A stretch of DNA of 64,000 nucleotides from Valencia hispanica (GCA_963556495.2 OY747710.1:3668001-3732000), one strand, 5' to 3'; counted from the stretch's first letter, positions 37,650-49,479 are shown. The notes: generated by a model not told the origin, from the letters alone. Numbers and translations: made by a program.

Positions 37650-38289
37650 GCTAAACTTCTGGCGTTGGGGAATCATTGTTGCTCTAAATCCATCGGTAAA
37701 CGTCTGCATTGCCGTTTAGCTGAAATGTTGGACATGTCAGGATGAAAATAAATAAAGATAAGGGGGGATATTCATTCTCGTCAGCAGATAATATAGAAGT
37801 TTGCAAGACTCAGCCATTATCTGGGAAATCCACTTCCGCTTGTCAGCAAGTAAATTAGCATATTAGCTAAATATTTAAATCTGAACTAAATGTTTAATTT
37901 GAAATTGATTTTTTATCTAGCCAGTTTAGCTTGCTAGCTAAATATTTAGCTCTAAGGTAAATGTTTAGTTAAACAGTGCAACATATTTAGCTAGTCCCTT
38001 CAGCTATAGCTAAGCATTTGGCTTCAAACTAAATATTTAGCTTGTTAACTATAAGTATTTAGTTCGAAGTCTGAAGTTAAATATTTAGTTTGTAGATTAA
38101 ATATAGTTTACAATATTTAATTTGTAAACTAAATATTTAGCATGAAACTGTGACATTTATAAATGAATAAATAATATGGACTCTAATATGTCTTTGAAAA
38201 ATGCACCCCAGTTTATTTATCTTATGATAGGTGAAATAAATTATTGTTGTTAACTTTTGTACTGTATAACTTTACAAAAGATACTCCAT
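37650..38289. mobile_element. Palindrome-rich inverted-repeat element, copy B (left-truncated)
   Basis: This segment shares the unique core (TCCATCGGTAAACGTCTGC, ATGTTGGACATGTCAGGATG), the field of CTAAATATTTAG-like units and the right end (TATTGTTGT...GTATAACTTTACAAAAG) with copies A and F. The left inverted end is absent, so the copy is truncated at about 37650. Confidence 0.7.
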
Positions 38290-39795
38290 TTCCTCAGCAG
38301 TGGTTTAAGAGGTGGAAATCTCCCACTGATGCCATTTTTGTCCAGTGTCTTTCTTATTATTGAATTATACAGAGACTGGGAAATACAGTATATTTGCTTC
38401 TCATCAGTTCTGAGCATGATTCAAAATAAATGAAAAAGCATCCAGAGTTCGAATAAAAACTTGACTCATGTGCTTTCAGGCACTTTCTGGAGCATCCGTC
38501 AAACTTTCGGCAAATGGACAAAAAAAGAAACCCTGGCCTCATGCAAACCCCAAATCTGACCTGGATCAAACTCCATGTGCTGCTGAATCTATGAGCCATT
38601 CTCTGCATTTGATGGATTTCATTTATTGAACCAAGCAACTGTCGGCACTATCGGCCCAACTGAAATCCCTCTCTTGACCTGTAAGCTCTTAACAAATTGA
38701 ATCATAAGCAAATTCATCACTGGTTGGGTCTCCTCTCTTTGTTCTTTCTCTTTCTCCTTCAGAACATGATATTTATAGTAATTCTTACTATCAATTGCTA
38801 TCAGGCAATAAATTAACCTCTGGCCCCCGGCTGAAGGCTGAGCCCTTGTGACTCGCCGGTTGCGGCCAGCAGCAACAGCAGCAGTAGAACATTGTTGACT
38901 GCACTGCAGGGGTTGTGTCAGAAGATAACCTTGTTTTCGATGACGTCTTCCTGACCACTGCGCTGGAGTCTGAGTGTGTGCCTGGCTAAAAGCAAAGAAG
39001 GGCTGAAATCTGTCCCCTCTGGAGAGAGCGGCCATGACATGATGACTGTTACAAAGCTCTGTGGGGAACCATAAAAGTGTCATATTTGCATGAGTTCAAG
39101 TTGAGAAAAGAAGGTCAGTGGGTAACAAGCTCCTTCTGTGGACTCTTCAATGGCAACGTCGAAATTCACATTTCATCCAGAAAGTGTTCACAGAGCTTTA
39201 CTTTCATCACATTTGTTTTTCTCTCAAAATTGCTGCTACAGAAAACAATCCCTAAAGCATGTTGCTGCCACTGTAACAGGGTAAATAGTATTATTCCACT
39301 TGCCATTAGTATTGTCAGTGTATTGAACTGCCCTGCATTGTGTGGTGAGTTGGCGCTGACGTCACCTCCTCAACACTGGCGTGCTGACCTCATCAGCTGC
39401 GTCTGATACTCGCCAGTATTGGGACGGATACGTTCGAGGTAAGTCGAGTCATTTCAGCACCCTGTACATGGGGAATATTTCTAAATTTAGGGAAGTTATT
39501 TAGTAATCATATGAGTACAGGATATTTTAAAGCTGTACTGAAGGAATTTAAGAGTGGCTTTATCATTCTGAAGCGCCGTTGTTGGTAAAAGCACAATGGC
39601 TAGGCGAGCTAATGTGTGCCTGCACTAAGTCTTTCCACTTCTCTAAGGTGTGTTGTGTGACCCGACTGCGGGCTAACCGAGCCTGACCAGCGTTCTTGTG
39701 TTTGTACAGAATAAATGGCCGGTGCTGGCGAGACTGTACCTTTGTCTCAATACACTCGTTAAACACAACACAGAGTAACATCACGTTGAGAGAAC
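38290..39795. other. Intergenic DNA with a candidate regulatory block
   Basis: No gene was recognised. The part 38690-39080 is unique and mixed in composition (TTACTATCAATTGCTATCAG, CAATAAATTAACCTCTGGCC, ATGACGTC CRE-type site at 38940-38947) and looks more constrained than its surroundings. An open frame of 154 codons overlaps it on the minus strand but resembles no family. Confidence 0.4.
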
Positions 39796-39799
39796 TGAG

Positions 39800-39940
39800 C
39801 CTGCCAATACCAGGGTCTGCATCGTTACACCACCACCATGTTTCACAGTGTGGGTAGTGTTAGCCAGGTGAGGAGATGTGCCCGTTTTTTCTCCAGACAT
39901 TGGAGCTTGGAGTACAGACAAAAAAGTTCATCAAACAAAT
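39800..39940 (-). mobile_element. Tc1-like transposase fragment
   Basis: CACCACCACCATGTTTCACA, GTGTGGGTAGTG, TTTCTCCAGACATTGGAGCT and AAAAAAGTTCATC match the antisense of the Tc1 transposase catalytic-domain start (as in CACCATGTTTCACAGTGGGG). Only about 140 bp remain. Confidence 0.6.
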
Positions 39941-39958
39941 GGTGTGCAGCAGTATGTA

Positions 39959-40670
39959 TGGGGACCCTAAGTCACGCCCTTCTACTTCTGGTCCATGGGT
40001 CCTCTACGGTCAAAAAATAAATACAAATGAACGAGAGTCAATGGAGCGATAAAAGTTATTTTCTGATCCCGTTTGAAAAGTTTCATGGATTTTACATATG
40101 ATGTCCGTGAATCTAAAACAAATTTTCATGTCGTTAAAGCGCATATTTTTGACAAAAGTTACTTTAGGTGTTGTGTGAAAACACCTAAAGTAACTACACT
40201 ACAACTGAAGAAGAAGAAGAAAAATGGCCATGAGTTTCGCATCCTTCTTCCAGAAGGAAGGAAGGAGCATAAAACATGGAGAAAAGCTCTATAAATCTGG
40301 CCATGTGGAAAATGGCAGCTATACTGGGGGAGAAAGAGTCGAGAGCCAGCATGCTGGACAACCTCTACAAGGTCTCTGTGAGTATTTCAAGTGCTACCTA
40401 ATGTTAGCTACTTGACGTCATATATGCGACTTCTGATTTGTAGTCATTTTAATTGCGAATTTATACAAGCAAATAAATCACAAATCACATGACAAACACA
40501 GTCGAAATGCACAGCATTATTTAAATGGAGGCACAGCATATGTATGATTCAGAGCGTAAGGCAAAGTGGGCCAGAAACAACTTTTATCGCTAGATTGACT
40601 TTCATTCATTATTTTTTTCATTCAGGGGAACCATGGGCCGACAGGAAGGGGAGGAGACTTAGGCTCCCCA
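39959..40670. mobile_element. 712-bp element with about 110-bp inverted ends, TA-flanked
   Basis: The left end, TGGGGACCCTAAGTCACGCC, GGTCCATGGGTCCTC, GAGAGTCAATGGAGCGATAA, AAGTTATTTTCTGATCCC, is mirrored at the right end by GGGCCAGAAACAACTTTTAT, CGCTAGATTGACTTTC, GGGGAACCATGGGCC, GGAGACTTAGGCTCCCCA. TA lies at both borders (39957-39958, 40671-40672), consistent with a TA target duplication. No transposase is encoded. It contains a perfect 16-bp stem hairpin at 40157-40195. Superfamily undecided (TA suggests Tc1/mariner-like). Confidence 0.7.
40157..40195. repeat. Perfect hairpin, 16-bp stem, 7-base loop
   Basis: AGTTACTTTAGGTGTT (40157-40172), loop GTGTGAA, then AACACCTAAAGTAACT (40180-40195). 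Confidence 0.9.
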
Positions 40671-40784
40671 TATGACTTTGAAAAATTAACCCCCATTTTT
40701 TTCTCTTATGACAGGCTAAATAACCCTTATTACTAAATTATTGCTGTTAATTTTTGACTGTGTAGCTTTACAAACGGCACCCCA
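40671..40784. mobile_element. Palindrome-rich inverted-repeat element, copy C (right end only)
   Basis: Only the terminal about 115 bp remains: TATGACTTTGAAAAATTAAC, TCTTATGACAGGCTAAATAA, TGACTGTGTAGCTTTACAAA, ending CGGCACCCCA. It abuts the right end of the 712-bp TA-flanked element. Confidence 0.65.
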
Positions 40785-40786
40785 TA

Positions 40787-41329
40787 AAGAGGATCCTGCA
40801 GTCTTATATTGTTGGATCTCAGTAACTTATTCTGAGAAAACAAGAAAATGTTTTTATTTTTACTCCAAAACATTCCAAAACAGGTAAAATTACACCATAA
40901 CTCAAAAGTCCAGTTGTTTATTGTCATAAAATGCCTTTTAAAAGAAGAAAGGACACTTCTCCTCTCCCTGAATCTATCTGAATTGTGACGATCAACTAGA
41001 ACATTTTCAGAGTGCAGTCTGTTCACTAAACTCAGAGGATTTAACATTTTCCTACAGGCTCTATTTGGATGCTGAATCCCTTTAGACTTAATCAGAGGCT
41101 CAAATAGAGTTTGGAGACCGAGCTGGGAGCAGTTGTAACCCCGGATTGGATCAGCCCTGATCTTCCAGGATGATGCCTCTTTGATGGAATTTCCACAGTC
41201 CTCCCATCCAGTGATAATTACACGGTCTAAGAGATCTTCAGTACCATGAACAAGCAATGCATCCGTTGTCAGGATGTTCTCTAAGTTAATGAAGACCATT
41301 GCTGTGTGATTACTGCACAGTTCAATCAA
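40787..41329 (-). other. Unassigned long open reading frame (198 codons including its 3' overlap with a repeat)
   Basis: The open frame runs from ATG-type start near 41329 to a stop at 40733; its last about 18 codons lie in the end of inverted-repeat element copy C. The protein (starts MIELCSNHTAMVFINLENIL) matches no family I recognise, has no clear membrane segments, and shows WKIRADPIRGYNCSQLG and NRACRKMLNPLSLVNRLHSE segments. Apart from nr2f5 it is the longest open frame in the window. It could be chance, a fragment of an unknown transposon protein, or an exon; chance or transposon origin seem likeliest. Confidence 0.25.
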
Positions 41330-41344
41330 CTGTCAGTCAAATAG

Positions 41345-43120
41345 GGATTTTTATTTTTGTTTTTTTTTACTTTTCATAAAATCAAGTAGGGAAATGGGAA
41401 CATGTTGTATCTAAAAGTGTCTGAAGATCAGTTTCAAAATGAGTTCTCCATGATGAGACAACTGTGATTTATCCATTGGGCAGTCTTTTTATGCCTGAAT
41501 GATTCATAGGTCAGAGTTAAGAGGCTTAACACTCAAAGAAAAAAAAAATCATCTGCAAATGCTCAGGTACTGGACTGAAAATTACTTTTAAAAAAGAGCA
41601 GCCAAAGCCTAAAGAAAAATGTCATTAGACGTTTAGAAAGTCAGAACCATTAATCAGTATTACTTTAATACACGAAAAGACCAGCTGCTGGGAGGGAAAA
41701 TACAAAATTATAGGAAGTGTTATCATGGTGAGTTAGAAAAACACTCCAAAAACGTGTCAGAGTCCAAAGTAAAACACTGAAAGCTTGAAGAACTACTGAT
41801 TTAAATTACTACATGAAAGTCTCTCTCATTCAAGGTAAAATAAAAAGAAACATCGGGCAAAATCAAGACTGTAGTTCTTAAAGTCTTTCATTGTAGCAGC
41901 TGAAGTTTGAATCGTAATTTCACTTCGCTTCTTCGTTCACAGGTTGAAGACAGACTGTCCTCTGAATGCTAAATGTCTGCAGGGGTGGAAAAAAGGCTAA
42001 ATTCCTCTCCCTGTAGTTAAAATCTCAGACGGTGGTCTTTAATGCATTCTCCCACTCCAGATCCCTCCCTCCTGGACTCCCAATAAAAACCTCTGACCAG
42101 CAGTTGACCTTTCCCTTAGCTCCTTCTTGCCGTTCCTTGCTACGCTCACTTCATTCCTGCTGTCCAGGCCTTCCTGCGTCTGCCACAGCAGCACGTAGCG
42201 GACCAACGGGAATAAGCAGCTGCAAGGAGGGAAGGCCTTGGTTTGGGGTGTCAGGGTCAAGGGGGTCACGGCACTGGTAAAGTCATCGCTGGGCATCGAA
42301 TGGAGGAGCCCTTTAAAGATGGTGATGCCCCCTTCACACTCCCTTGAGGCGGCCTTTGGCCTCTGTGTTCCTTGGCTCTTAGGGGTCAAGACAGTCTAGG
42401 GTTAATAAAGTGATACCAGGTGTTGACCAGAAAGAAACATCACCCTGGCCTCCACCATTTTCTCTCTTAACTCCCACTGGCAGCAAAGTGAGCTTCCCCC
42501 TTTTCACACCATTGAATCCTGCAGGGACATGGAGACTGTGAAGGAGACCTCTTGTAAGAGGTAAAAGTAAAACCAAGATACAGGTAGGATGCACCCTGCA
42601 AGTGTGTGTGAGAACATGTACGCGTTGCAAATAGCTGCCATCCAAGCAGGCTGAGGGGCCACTGGAACAATGCACTGTTAACCGACCCAACAAAGTGGCC
42701 GATTATGTCTCAGTTCAGGAACCTCAGGAGCCAAAAAGATCCCAAATCCTTCTACTTTTGTTTCCCTGGATCAGTGGGCAGAGCAGCAAACACATGGTGG
42801 GAAGGAGGGAGGGGGTTGTGGTGGAGTTTGAGGCTCTGCAAAGAGGTTTTTCTCCTTCTTTTCTTGATCACTGGAAAGAATGAGGATGGATCGCTGTGGA
42901 GATCAAACCCAGTGAAAAGGAGTCATTGTGGCGAGAGCAAATAGCCTCTGACAACGAGCAAAGAACAAACAGAGGAAAGCCGTCAGAGTATGAGTGCCAC
43001 ACTGTTGAGAGGCTGAAATTAATGAGAAAGAGTTCTGGCTTGTGTTTGGAAGTGTGAAAAAAGTGTGCATGAGAATCTGACCATGAGGCAGGACATTTCT
43101 AGAAAAAAGCCCCCAACTTT
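41345..43120. other. Intergenic DNA, partly mixed-composition
   Basis: No gene was recognised. 42020-42720 is less AT-rich and may hold regulatory DNA; several overlapping short open frames on both strands show no family resemblance. Confidence 0.4.
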
Positions 43121-43129
43121 TTTGGTCGA

Positions 43130-43440
43130 ATCTGCAAAATGAAGGATGTCCTAATTAACGCTAATTAACATCAACGACAAGTTTGGGCCATTAGTCCAGC
43201 TAATCCCCCGTTTACGTTTTTCCCTTCTTGCTGGAACCCTGCTGGCCATTTCTTACGCAGCCACAGAAAGAACACATTGTTAACAGGTCCGGCATCAAAG
43301 ATACGAGACCCTCTTGAAAATTAGTTGCCTCCATTAGGGGCTGAAACACCGGTCCTGATCCGAACACGCTGCTCAAACAGCCTGGGGAGTTGAAAAGGGG
43401 AGGGGCAGGGAGGTCAAACCTCACATTTAGTGTGCTCCAT
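43130..43440. promoter_or_regulatory. Candidate regulatory block with tandem TAATTA sites
   Basis: CTAATTAACG and CTAATTAACA stand head-to-tail at 43151-43170, two homeodomain-type TAATTA cores exactly 10 bp (one helical turn) apart, followed by CCATTAGTCCAGCTAATCCC. The surrounding 300 bp is unique. Function is inference. Confidence 0.4.
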
Positions 43441-43569
43441 CCGATCCATCAATGACTTGTTTGCACTCTTTCATGATCCCTTGGCATGTGAAAGAAAAAG
43501 AAGCTGCAGCGAAGCATGAAAAGGATGATTGCGGCCCTGCACACAGAGCTAGAGCTGAGGCTTTAGGGT

Positions 43570-44165
43570 TCGTTTACCCTGAAAGTCCAGCTCGTATGGG
43601 GAGGTGTGAATGTGCAATCGAACTCTGATGAGGACCAACAAAGCGAACTCTGGTCTGCGTATAAAACCTTGGTCTCGGCTCGGTTGAAATGAACTCTGGT
43701 GCGGTTCAGTTCCATATGTGAATGCCAAGCGGGCCAGGACCGCTCCAAAACCAGGAATTGGACTACACCACAGGGCATTCTGGGTAATTACAACCAAAAC
43801 AACCGAGTAACAACAACTCTCCCTCATTCTGTAGTCCTGCTGAGCCTATTGCTGCAAAGTTTTTGTCCGGCACATTTGCCAAGGACAACAGAGCAACCCT
43901 AAAACTGTTCAAATCTGATGCCCCTGCATGTTTGTTTACATTTCACGGAACAGGAAATGTCCCTGTGTTCAGTGGTCCTTGGTGCATCGCCACCACAGCG
44001 TTGCCACAGGCGAGGAGGTAAACATGTTGCTCAAAAGCTTTGGTTCGTCTGACAAAGAGCAGTGTAAATGCGAAACGCAGCAGCTAAAAAAGCAACAATG
44101 TTGCAATTTTGGTCCCCAATCGATCCGAGTCTACCGGACTGTCAGGTGTGAAACCGACCTTGAAC
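43570..44165. mobile_element. PIF/Harbinger-like non-autonomous element, copy 2 (diverged)
   Basis: It is colinear with the element at 54142-54873. Left part: GTGTGAATGTGCAATCGAAC, CGAACTCTGGTCTGC, GAACTCTGGTGCGGTTCAGT. Right part: CAACAATGTTGCAATTTTGG, TCCCCAATCGATCCGAGTCT, GGACTGTCAGGTGTGAAACC. The outermost bases are degraded and no target duplication is recognisable. Confidence 0.6.
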
Positions 44166-44284
44166 ATGAGCTAAGGTGGCACGGTTCAACTGTGAAGCAA
44201 AGATTTGCCGGTTTTAAACTTGCTGCAAACATGTTGCAGCAGGTTTTTCAACACAAAATGTTGTTTGCATCCAAGTAGAGCTCT

Positions 44285-44700
44285 TAATGGTTTGTTCCAT
44301 TTACTTCGGAAGTCGGAACTGGGAGCTGGGGTTGACGTCACGACCAAGTAAACAGCATTCCAATTAACTTAGTCGGATAAGTCGGATAATATGGTGAGGC
44401 CTAGGTAGCCATTGTTGGTAGTGCATCTTATAAACATTGTTATAAGCTGTACTTTCCACATGCAAACAACACTTTTATTTTAAGTTTAAGTTTAGAGCTG
44501 CAGGCTCTACATGTAACATTGATTTTAGAAGCACTCATACTAGTCTCTTGTGAAATAAACATTTCCACCACAATGTAATGTTGTTGACGCAATGAGCAGC
44601 CATATTGAAAGTCAAAGTTGGAGCAAGAAAGATCTCAGTGGATTTTTCCACTTGGAAATCAGAATTTCCAAATTCCAACTACAAATGGAACTCACCATAA
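44285..44700. mobile_element. Candidate non-autonomous element with diverged inverted ends
   Basis: Left GGTTTGTTCCATTTACTTCG, GAAGTCGGAACTGGGAGC; right ...TTTCCACTTGGAAATCAG, TTCCAACTACAAATGGAACT, CACC. The inverse of the right end (GGTGAGTTCCATTTGTAGTT) parallels the left. Interior without coding sequence. Confidence 0.45.
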
Positions 44701-44897
44701 TTCTTGGTGTAAAGCATGGTATATGGAGCCCTGAAGTACCAGTAGAAAAAACATAACCCCAAGATTTGTGAACCATCTCTATAGACTATAGCAATAGCTA
44801 AAAGTTGAACTCTTTGTACCTTGGGGTTTTAATGACTCCCAAATATTTATTAATAAATTGCATCCGGTTATAACTACAGAAAGTTAAAGTTAAGGAA

Positions 44898-45299
44898 TAG
44901 GGATGCACGATATATCGGCATCAACATCGGTATCGGCCGATGTTAGGCACTTTTTGACATATCGGCATCGGTCCGATAAGTAACAGTGGGCCGATATTAA
45001 CAACCGATGTTAATTTATTTCCATCTTTTTGACGTTTCACTCTGTGTTTCGGGGGGGGGGGGGGGGTGTTATCCATTTGGTGTTTGTTTGGTCATGTGAC
45101 AGCGATAGTGATGCGGCGCAGGAATGTGGGGGTGTTTAACTCAAGCGGAGAAGTGATGTAGATGGTGTGGTTGATTTTCCACGGTGTCGAAAGTGTAGGG
45201 AAATATACCGCATACCATATCGGTGCGTATCGGTTATCGGCCAAAACAGCGAGATTAATATTGGACATCGGCCCAAATTTTCATACCGGTGCATCCCTA
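44898..45299. mobile_element. hAT-type non-autonomous element with 8-bp target duplication
   Basis: A 402-bp element flanked by perfect direct repeats TTAAGGAA (44890-44897, 45300-45307). Ends are TAGGGATGCAC and GTGCATCCCTA. Subterminal sequence is rich in ATCGG/CCGAT motifs (TATCGGCATC, CGGTATCGGCCGAT), the usual binding-site clustering of hAT ends. It contains a 16-base G run (45051-45066) and no transposase. Confidence 0.85.
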
Positions 45300-45562
45300 T
45301 TAAGGAATAACACTGTTATCTCAGTGCAGCATTTGACTTCTTTTTTCTTTTGGGGGCGTAGGGGACTGAGGTTGAATGAGACTAGAGAGGTCAATAAGTT
45401 TAAAATAGGACTTTTTGTAAATGCAATTCACAGGCACTAATACAGGGGTGTGCCAAAGTATGGCACCGGGGGCATTTGCGGCCCCTAGATTGATTATGTG
45501 TGACCTGTCGATGGCATTTCGAGGGTCATTCATATCTGACCCCCCAGCACAGGTGGTTGATG

Positions 45563-45640
45563 CAAGGCAAGGTAAGGCAAGGCAATTTTATTTGTATAGC
45601 ACACTGTCAACAGCAGGGTAATTCAAGGTGCTTTACATGA
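45563..45640. repeat. Short interspersed repeat tail (GGCAAGGCAAGGC... type), copy 2
   Basis: AAGGCAAGGTAAGGCAAGGC is followed by TTTTATTTGTATAGCACACT and TTCAAGGTGCTTTACATGA; it is similar to the copy in intron 2 near 9.96 kb and more distantly to 32598-32700. Confidence 0.5.
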
Positions 45641-46549
45641 TTTGGTGATTTAAAAAAAAACAGTTCTGAATTATAACCAAAAATTCTTAACAGATAGAGA
45701 AAGTTGTTACATTTGTACTTTATTCTGTGATTAACATTATTTGTCATGGGTCTCAAACCTTAGTCATCAGTGGACAGTGCCCTGCGGCTTTTAGATGTCT
45801 CCTGAGTTCGACACAATTCATCAAATAATTAGGTTGTTATCAGCACTCAGCAACCCAGCCATTTGATTCAGCTGTCCTGGACCAGAAATGATGCTACTGA
45901 AATCCTCTGCAGGTAATATAAGAAAGTCAGAAGCCAAAAAAGTTTTTAGTTTTTTTCATCAAAAAACTTTACAGTCAATGAGAACATTTAAATAAGTTAA
46001 AGTGGGAAGCAGAAGTACACAACCCGCCCTTCTTTTAAAACCTGGTTTTGCTCAGTGTTGTTATGGTTCTTGTTGAGGTTCAGGGCTCCTCTGTTTGGAC
46101 CCGTACACAGATTTGTTTTGCAGCAGAAGGCAGAAAATGACATCCAAAAGTTTACAAAACACAAAAACTCGATAAGCACCAAGCGGCCAGAGATGGGGAT
46201 GCAGAAAAACACGACAGCGCGCTAAAAACAAGCTAAAAGTCAAAAGACGATAATAAACAGACCACTATTGTTAAATGACTCTCAGAACCAAAAATATCTA
46301 TTATTCCTGAACGAAGCTGAAAGGTGGATTTGTCTGTGCACACACGTGTCCACCGTCTTCCTCTCCATATTAGATGTCTTCCTGTGTCAGACAGTGCTGA
46401 GCTGTTTCATTCATCACTCAAAGAATATTTCAGATTACTTTTACATTATTTGTTTTTTTATATTTAATTGATGTAAATGACTTTCAAGGGAATTTTGTGT
46501 TATGTTAAATATTTGTATCATTTAAAATAAAGTTTCATTCGTAAATTAA

Positions 46550-46846
46550 CCCTTAGTTTGTAAACTAAATATTTAGTTGATAAGCTAAATATTTAATTTT
46601 TCGCTAAATGTTTAGCTTGTAAACCAAATAGTTACTTTGTAACGTAAATATTCAGTTTGGAGCTAAATATTTAATTTGTAAACTAAATATTTAGCTTGAA
46701 ACTGGGACATTCATAAAGAATAAATAACATGGGTGCAAATATGCCTTTTAAAAATCCACCCTCCATGTATTTATCTTATGACAGGCTAAGTAACCCAAAT
46801 TATTGCTGGTAATATTCGACTGTGTAACCTTACGAAAGGCACCCCA
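46550..46846. mobile_element. Palindrome-rich inverted-repeat element, copy D (right part)
   Basis: It starts within the CTAAATATTTAG field and ends with TTATGACAGGCTAAGTAACC, CGACTGTGTAACCTTACGAA and AGGCACCCCA. The left half is missing. Confidence 0.65.
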
Positions 46847-46979
46847 CAGTCAGGAACCTGTTTTTCAGTCTCTCTTGTCGCCCCTCCTTCTGCTTCTTGA
46901 TGACTGCTGTTTAGTTCAACCTTTGCATGTTTACGCCCTGGAAAATAAATACAATAAATTCCAGCACATAGCCAGGGCC

Positions 46980-47225
46980 TGTTATTTTTGGTCACTGCGG
47001 GCAAGCACAATGGATTCACAGCTGTGGTGATCAGTCCGGGCTCCCCGGGAGCCACCGGAGGCCCCCGGAGCACATGTTCGTTAATGATCACTTACAAAAG
47101 GCTACAATGGGAGCCGCCGCTCGCTGAGGTCTGCGCTGGAACCACTTCACCTTCTGCTAAATGTTTAAGCCGGAGCCATGGATTGATCGCAGGCGAGTTG
47201 ACAGTTTAAACCTTTACAGACCGAG
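46980..47225. promoter_or_regulatory. Candidate regulatory block, GC-balanced
   Basis: Unique sequence with GTTCGTTAATGATCACTTAC, ATGGGAGCCGCCGCTCGCTG and AGCCATGGATTGATCGCAGG (TTAAT and Pbx/Meis-like GATTGAT cores). It stands out from AT-rich neighbours. No coding match. Confidence 0.35.
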
Positions 47226-48289
47226 GCTTTAAAGGTCCCAGTTAGTTATAAAGAGACTTCTACAGTCAGGGATTTCTCTGAAGGTTCTTTGTTGCTTTCT
47301 ATTGACTAGAAAGCTTTGGGGCTTTTTTTCTATCACCTTTGATGTAAAAACAATCTTTGTGCAAATTTCAACAGGAGGTTTAATCTGCATTAAGTAGCTT
47401 TCTATGTAGTCACAAACAGTAGAGGACTGTCTAAGAAACTAAAGATATTTCTTCCCAATCTATTTTTTATTGAAGGAAAGTTAAAGAAAAAGAGCTTTTG
47501 TTTTTATCCCTCATTTAAGGATTTACAACCTCTGAAAGACAGTTGACCAAAATTGGATCTAAAGCTTTCCAAATAGATGCCTTAAAGTTGTGGACACCAG
47601 GAGCTTTAGGTCAGGGAAGTTAGGTGTTGCCTCCAAATGTCTCCAAACATGAATAGAAAGGTCCAAATGCTCCAAGTGTTGAAGCTGCAATGACATGTAA
47701 AAAAAAAAAGGTTGTCCAAAGAAGCTCCTCACATAAACACGCTTACATGCAGGCCAAGCATGCAGAAATGCATTTATGTACACATGCACACACAAGCACC
47801 TAACCCTCCAGGGCGATCCGCCACCCTCCCCCTGCTCTGAAACCCGATCTATCGGCATGCAGCGCGGAATTCTCCAATCGCCCTGACTTTTGACCTATGG
47901 CCTTTTTGGCAGTGCACAGAAGAGAAGATGAAGTGCCCAAGCCTCTCTCTTCCCTAACACAAAAAATCCCCTGTTCCAGCAGCCCTCCCACACACCAACG
48001 GGCACACACAAAGCACACACACACACTGATTCCCATTTAGGACGCCTTGAGGCCAAACACTCTCTCTCTGGTTCCCGTGGGGCACAGGATCAAACTGATC
48101 CTTGATACGTAGGTACCAGATACATGTGCGTGTTTTTGTGTTACAGGGAGACCCATAATGAGAGGCGGTGAGTTCCACACAGGAACTTTGACTTTTAAAA
48201 GCCTTTCGCCAAAAGGCTCGCAGAGAGCCGTCCCAGCTGGTGAAGCTTTTAAAAGTCCCAGTTTGAGCAAAGAAAGCAACAAGCTGCTT

Positions 48290-48560
48290 TTGTCAGCGCT
48301 GCCCCTGTAATCATCATCATCGCCGTCGTCAGCAGCAAAGAAGAAGAAGAGACGGGGGAGTCCGACAGTGACAGATTGTTAGTGCCATGTGTTTTTGTCG
48401 TTTGCCCCTTGACTCTGTTTAATGTGGTGTCAGCGTGTGTTTTGCATCTCTGTAAATAAGACTGGCTTTAAATCTGCACCATTGAGAGGTGACTTAAATG
48501 TGTCAGCGACAAGCTGATGTCTTGTCCTCATCAGCACCCGTTGGGGATGCTTCATTTTGT
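48290..48560. promoter_or_regulatory. Candidate regulatory block
   Basis: Unique, mixed composition (GTGACAGATTGTTAGTGCCA, TTTAATGTGGTGTCAGCGTG, AGCGACAAGCTGATGTCTTG). TGACAG/TGTCAG Meis-type cores recur (48368, 48429, 48500). Inference only. Confidence 0.35.
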
Positions 48561-49479
48561 ACTTTTGGCCATCCTTATCATTGTTGCGCACACTTCATCA
48601 TTCCCTAAAGTTGGTTTATTTGGTTTTAAGAAACATCCTTTTGCATTTGCTGCTGAAGCATTTTAAGCCAAACCTTTTGGGATTCAAACAATGTTTCGTA
48701 GAAAAAAGATTCCCTTTTTGGTGCAGACAATCAAGCCAACTCTGAGTCTTTAAGGTTTCGACTGCAGGTTTCACAAACAAAGTGAAACTTGAGTTATTTT
48801 GATGAGCATGCACAGAACTGCAGATATTTCTGCCCATGCCTTCTCCTTTTTCATGTTGTCCTTGTTAAAAAAATTGATCACCGGTATCATATGAATTGGG
48901 TGACTCTCCACTTCAAGGATTAACTTCTTGTCATCCATGACGAAGAACAAATTTAGACCCACAGACTGACTGACTTCAAACCAGTTGTCCCAGGTAATAA
49001 TGGTTTGTTTTGTTTTTTCGTAGTTAAGCAATCGGAAATGTGCACGTGTCTTTTGTTTTAGAATTTGACGGATGCTGCTCCTGTGTCTGATTTCCTGTCT
49101 GGTCTGATCTGAACTGCTGGGATTGCGGTGTTCTGGAAGCGTAGCGTATAAAAAAAGTTAACCCGCTGAGTAAATTTAGAAGAGGGCCGTGACACAGCGC
49201 TTCTTGGACACGTCTGATTCACGCCGCTTCGAGTCTGGTGGAAACCAAACCCATTGACTATAACGGCCGCTATCAACTGCGTATTACGCTTCACTCACGC
49301 GTTCAGTGGAAAGCCGGCTTCATGCTAATCTAGTTAGCTCCGCACCATGGCGCTGTTACCACCATTCTTGAATTTGTCTTGTTAGTCCGCAAAATACTTT
49401 CCCAAATGTCTTTGGGATAATCAAGATGTTATTTGACATATGTGAGTCAGCCTTTAGTTGTTTTTTTGGGTCAGTACTG

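Noticed and set aside
38619..39083. 154-codon minus-strand open frame
   Set aside because: No family resemblance or splice context; the region looks more like non-coding regulatory DNA.
42039..42389. Overlapping open frames on both strands at 42.0-42.7 kb
   Set aside because: No family match; several frames open at once in a moderately GC-rich block is expected by chance.
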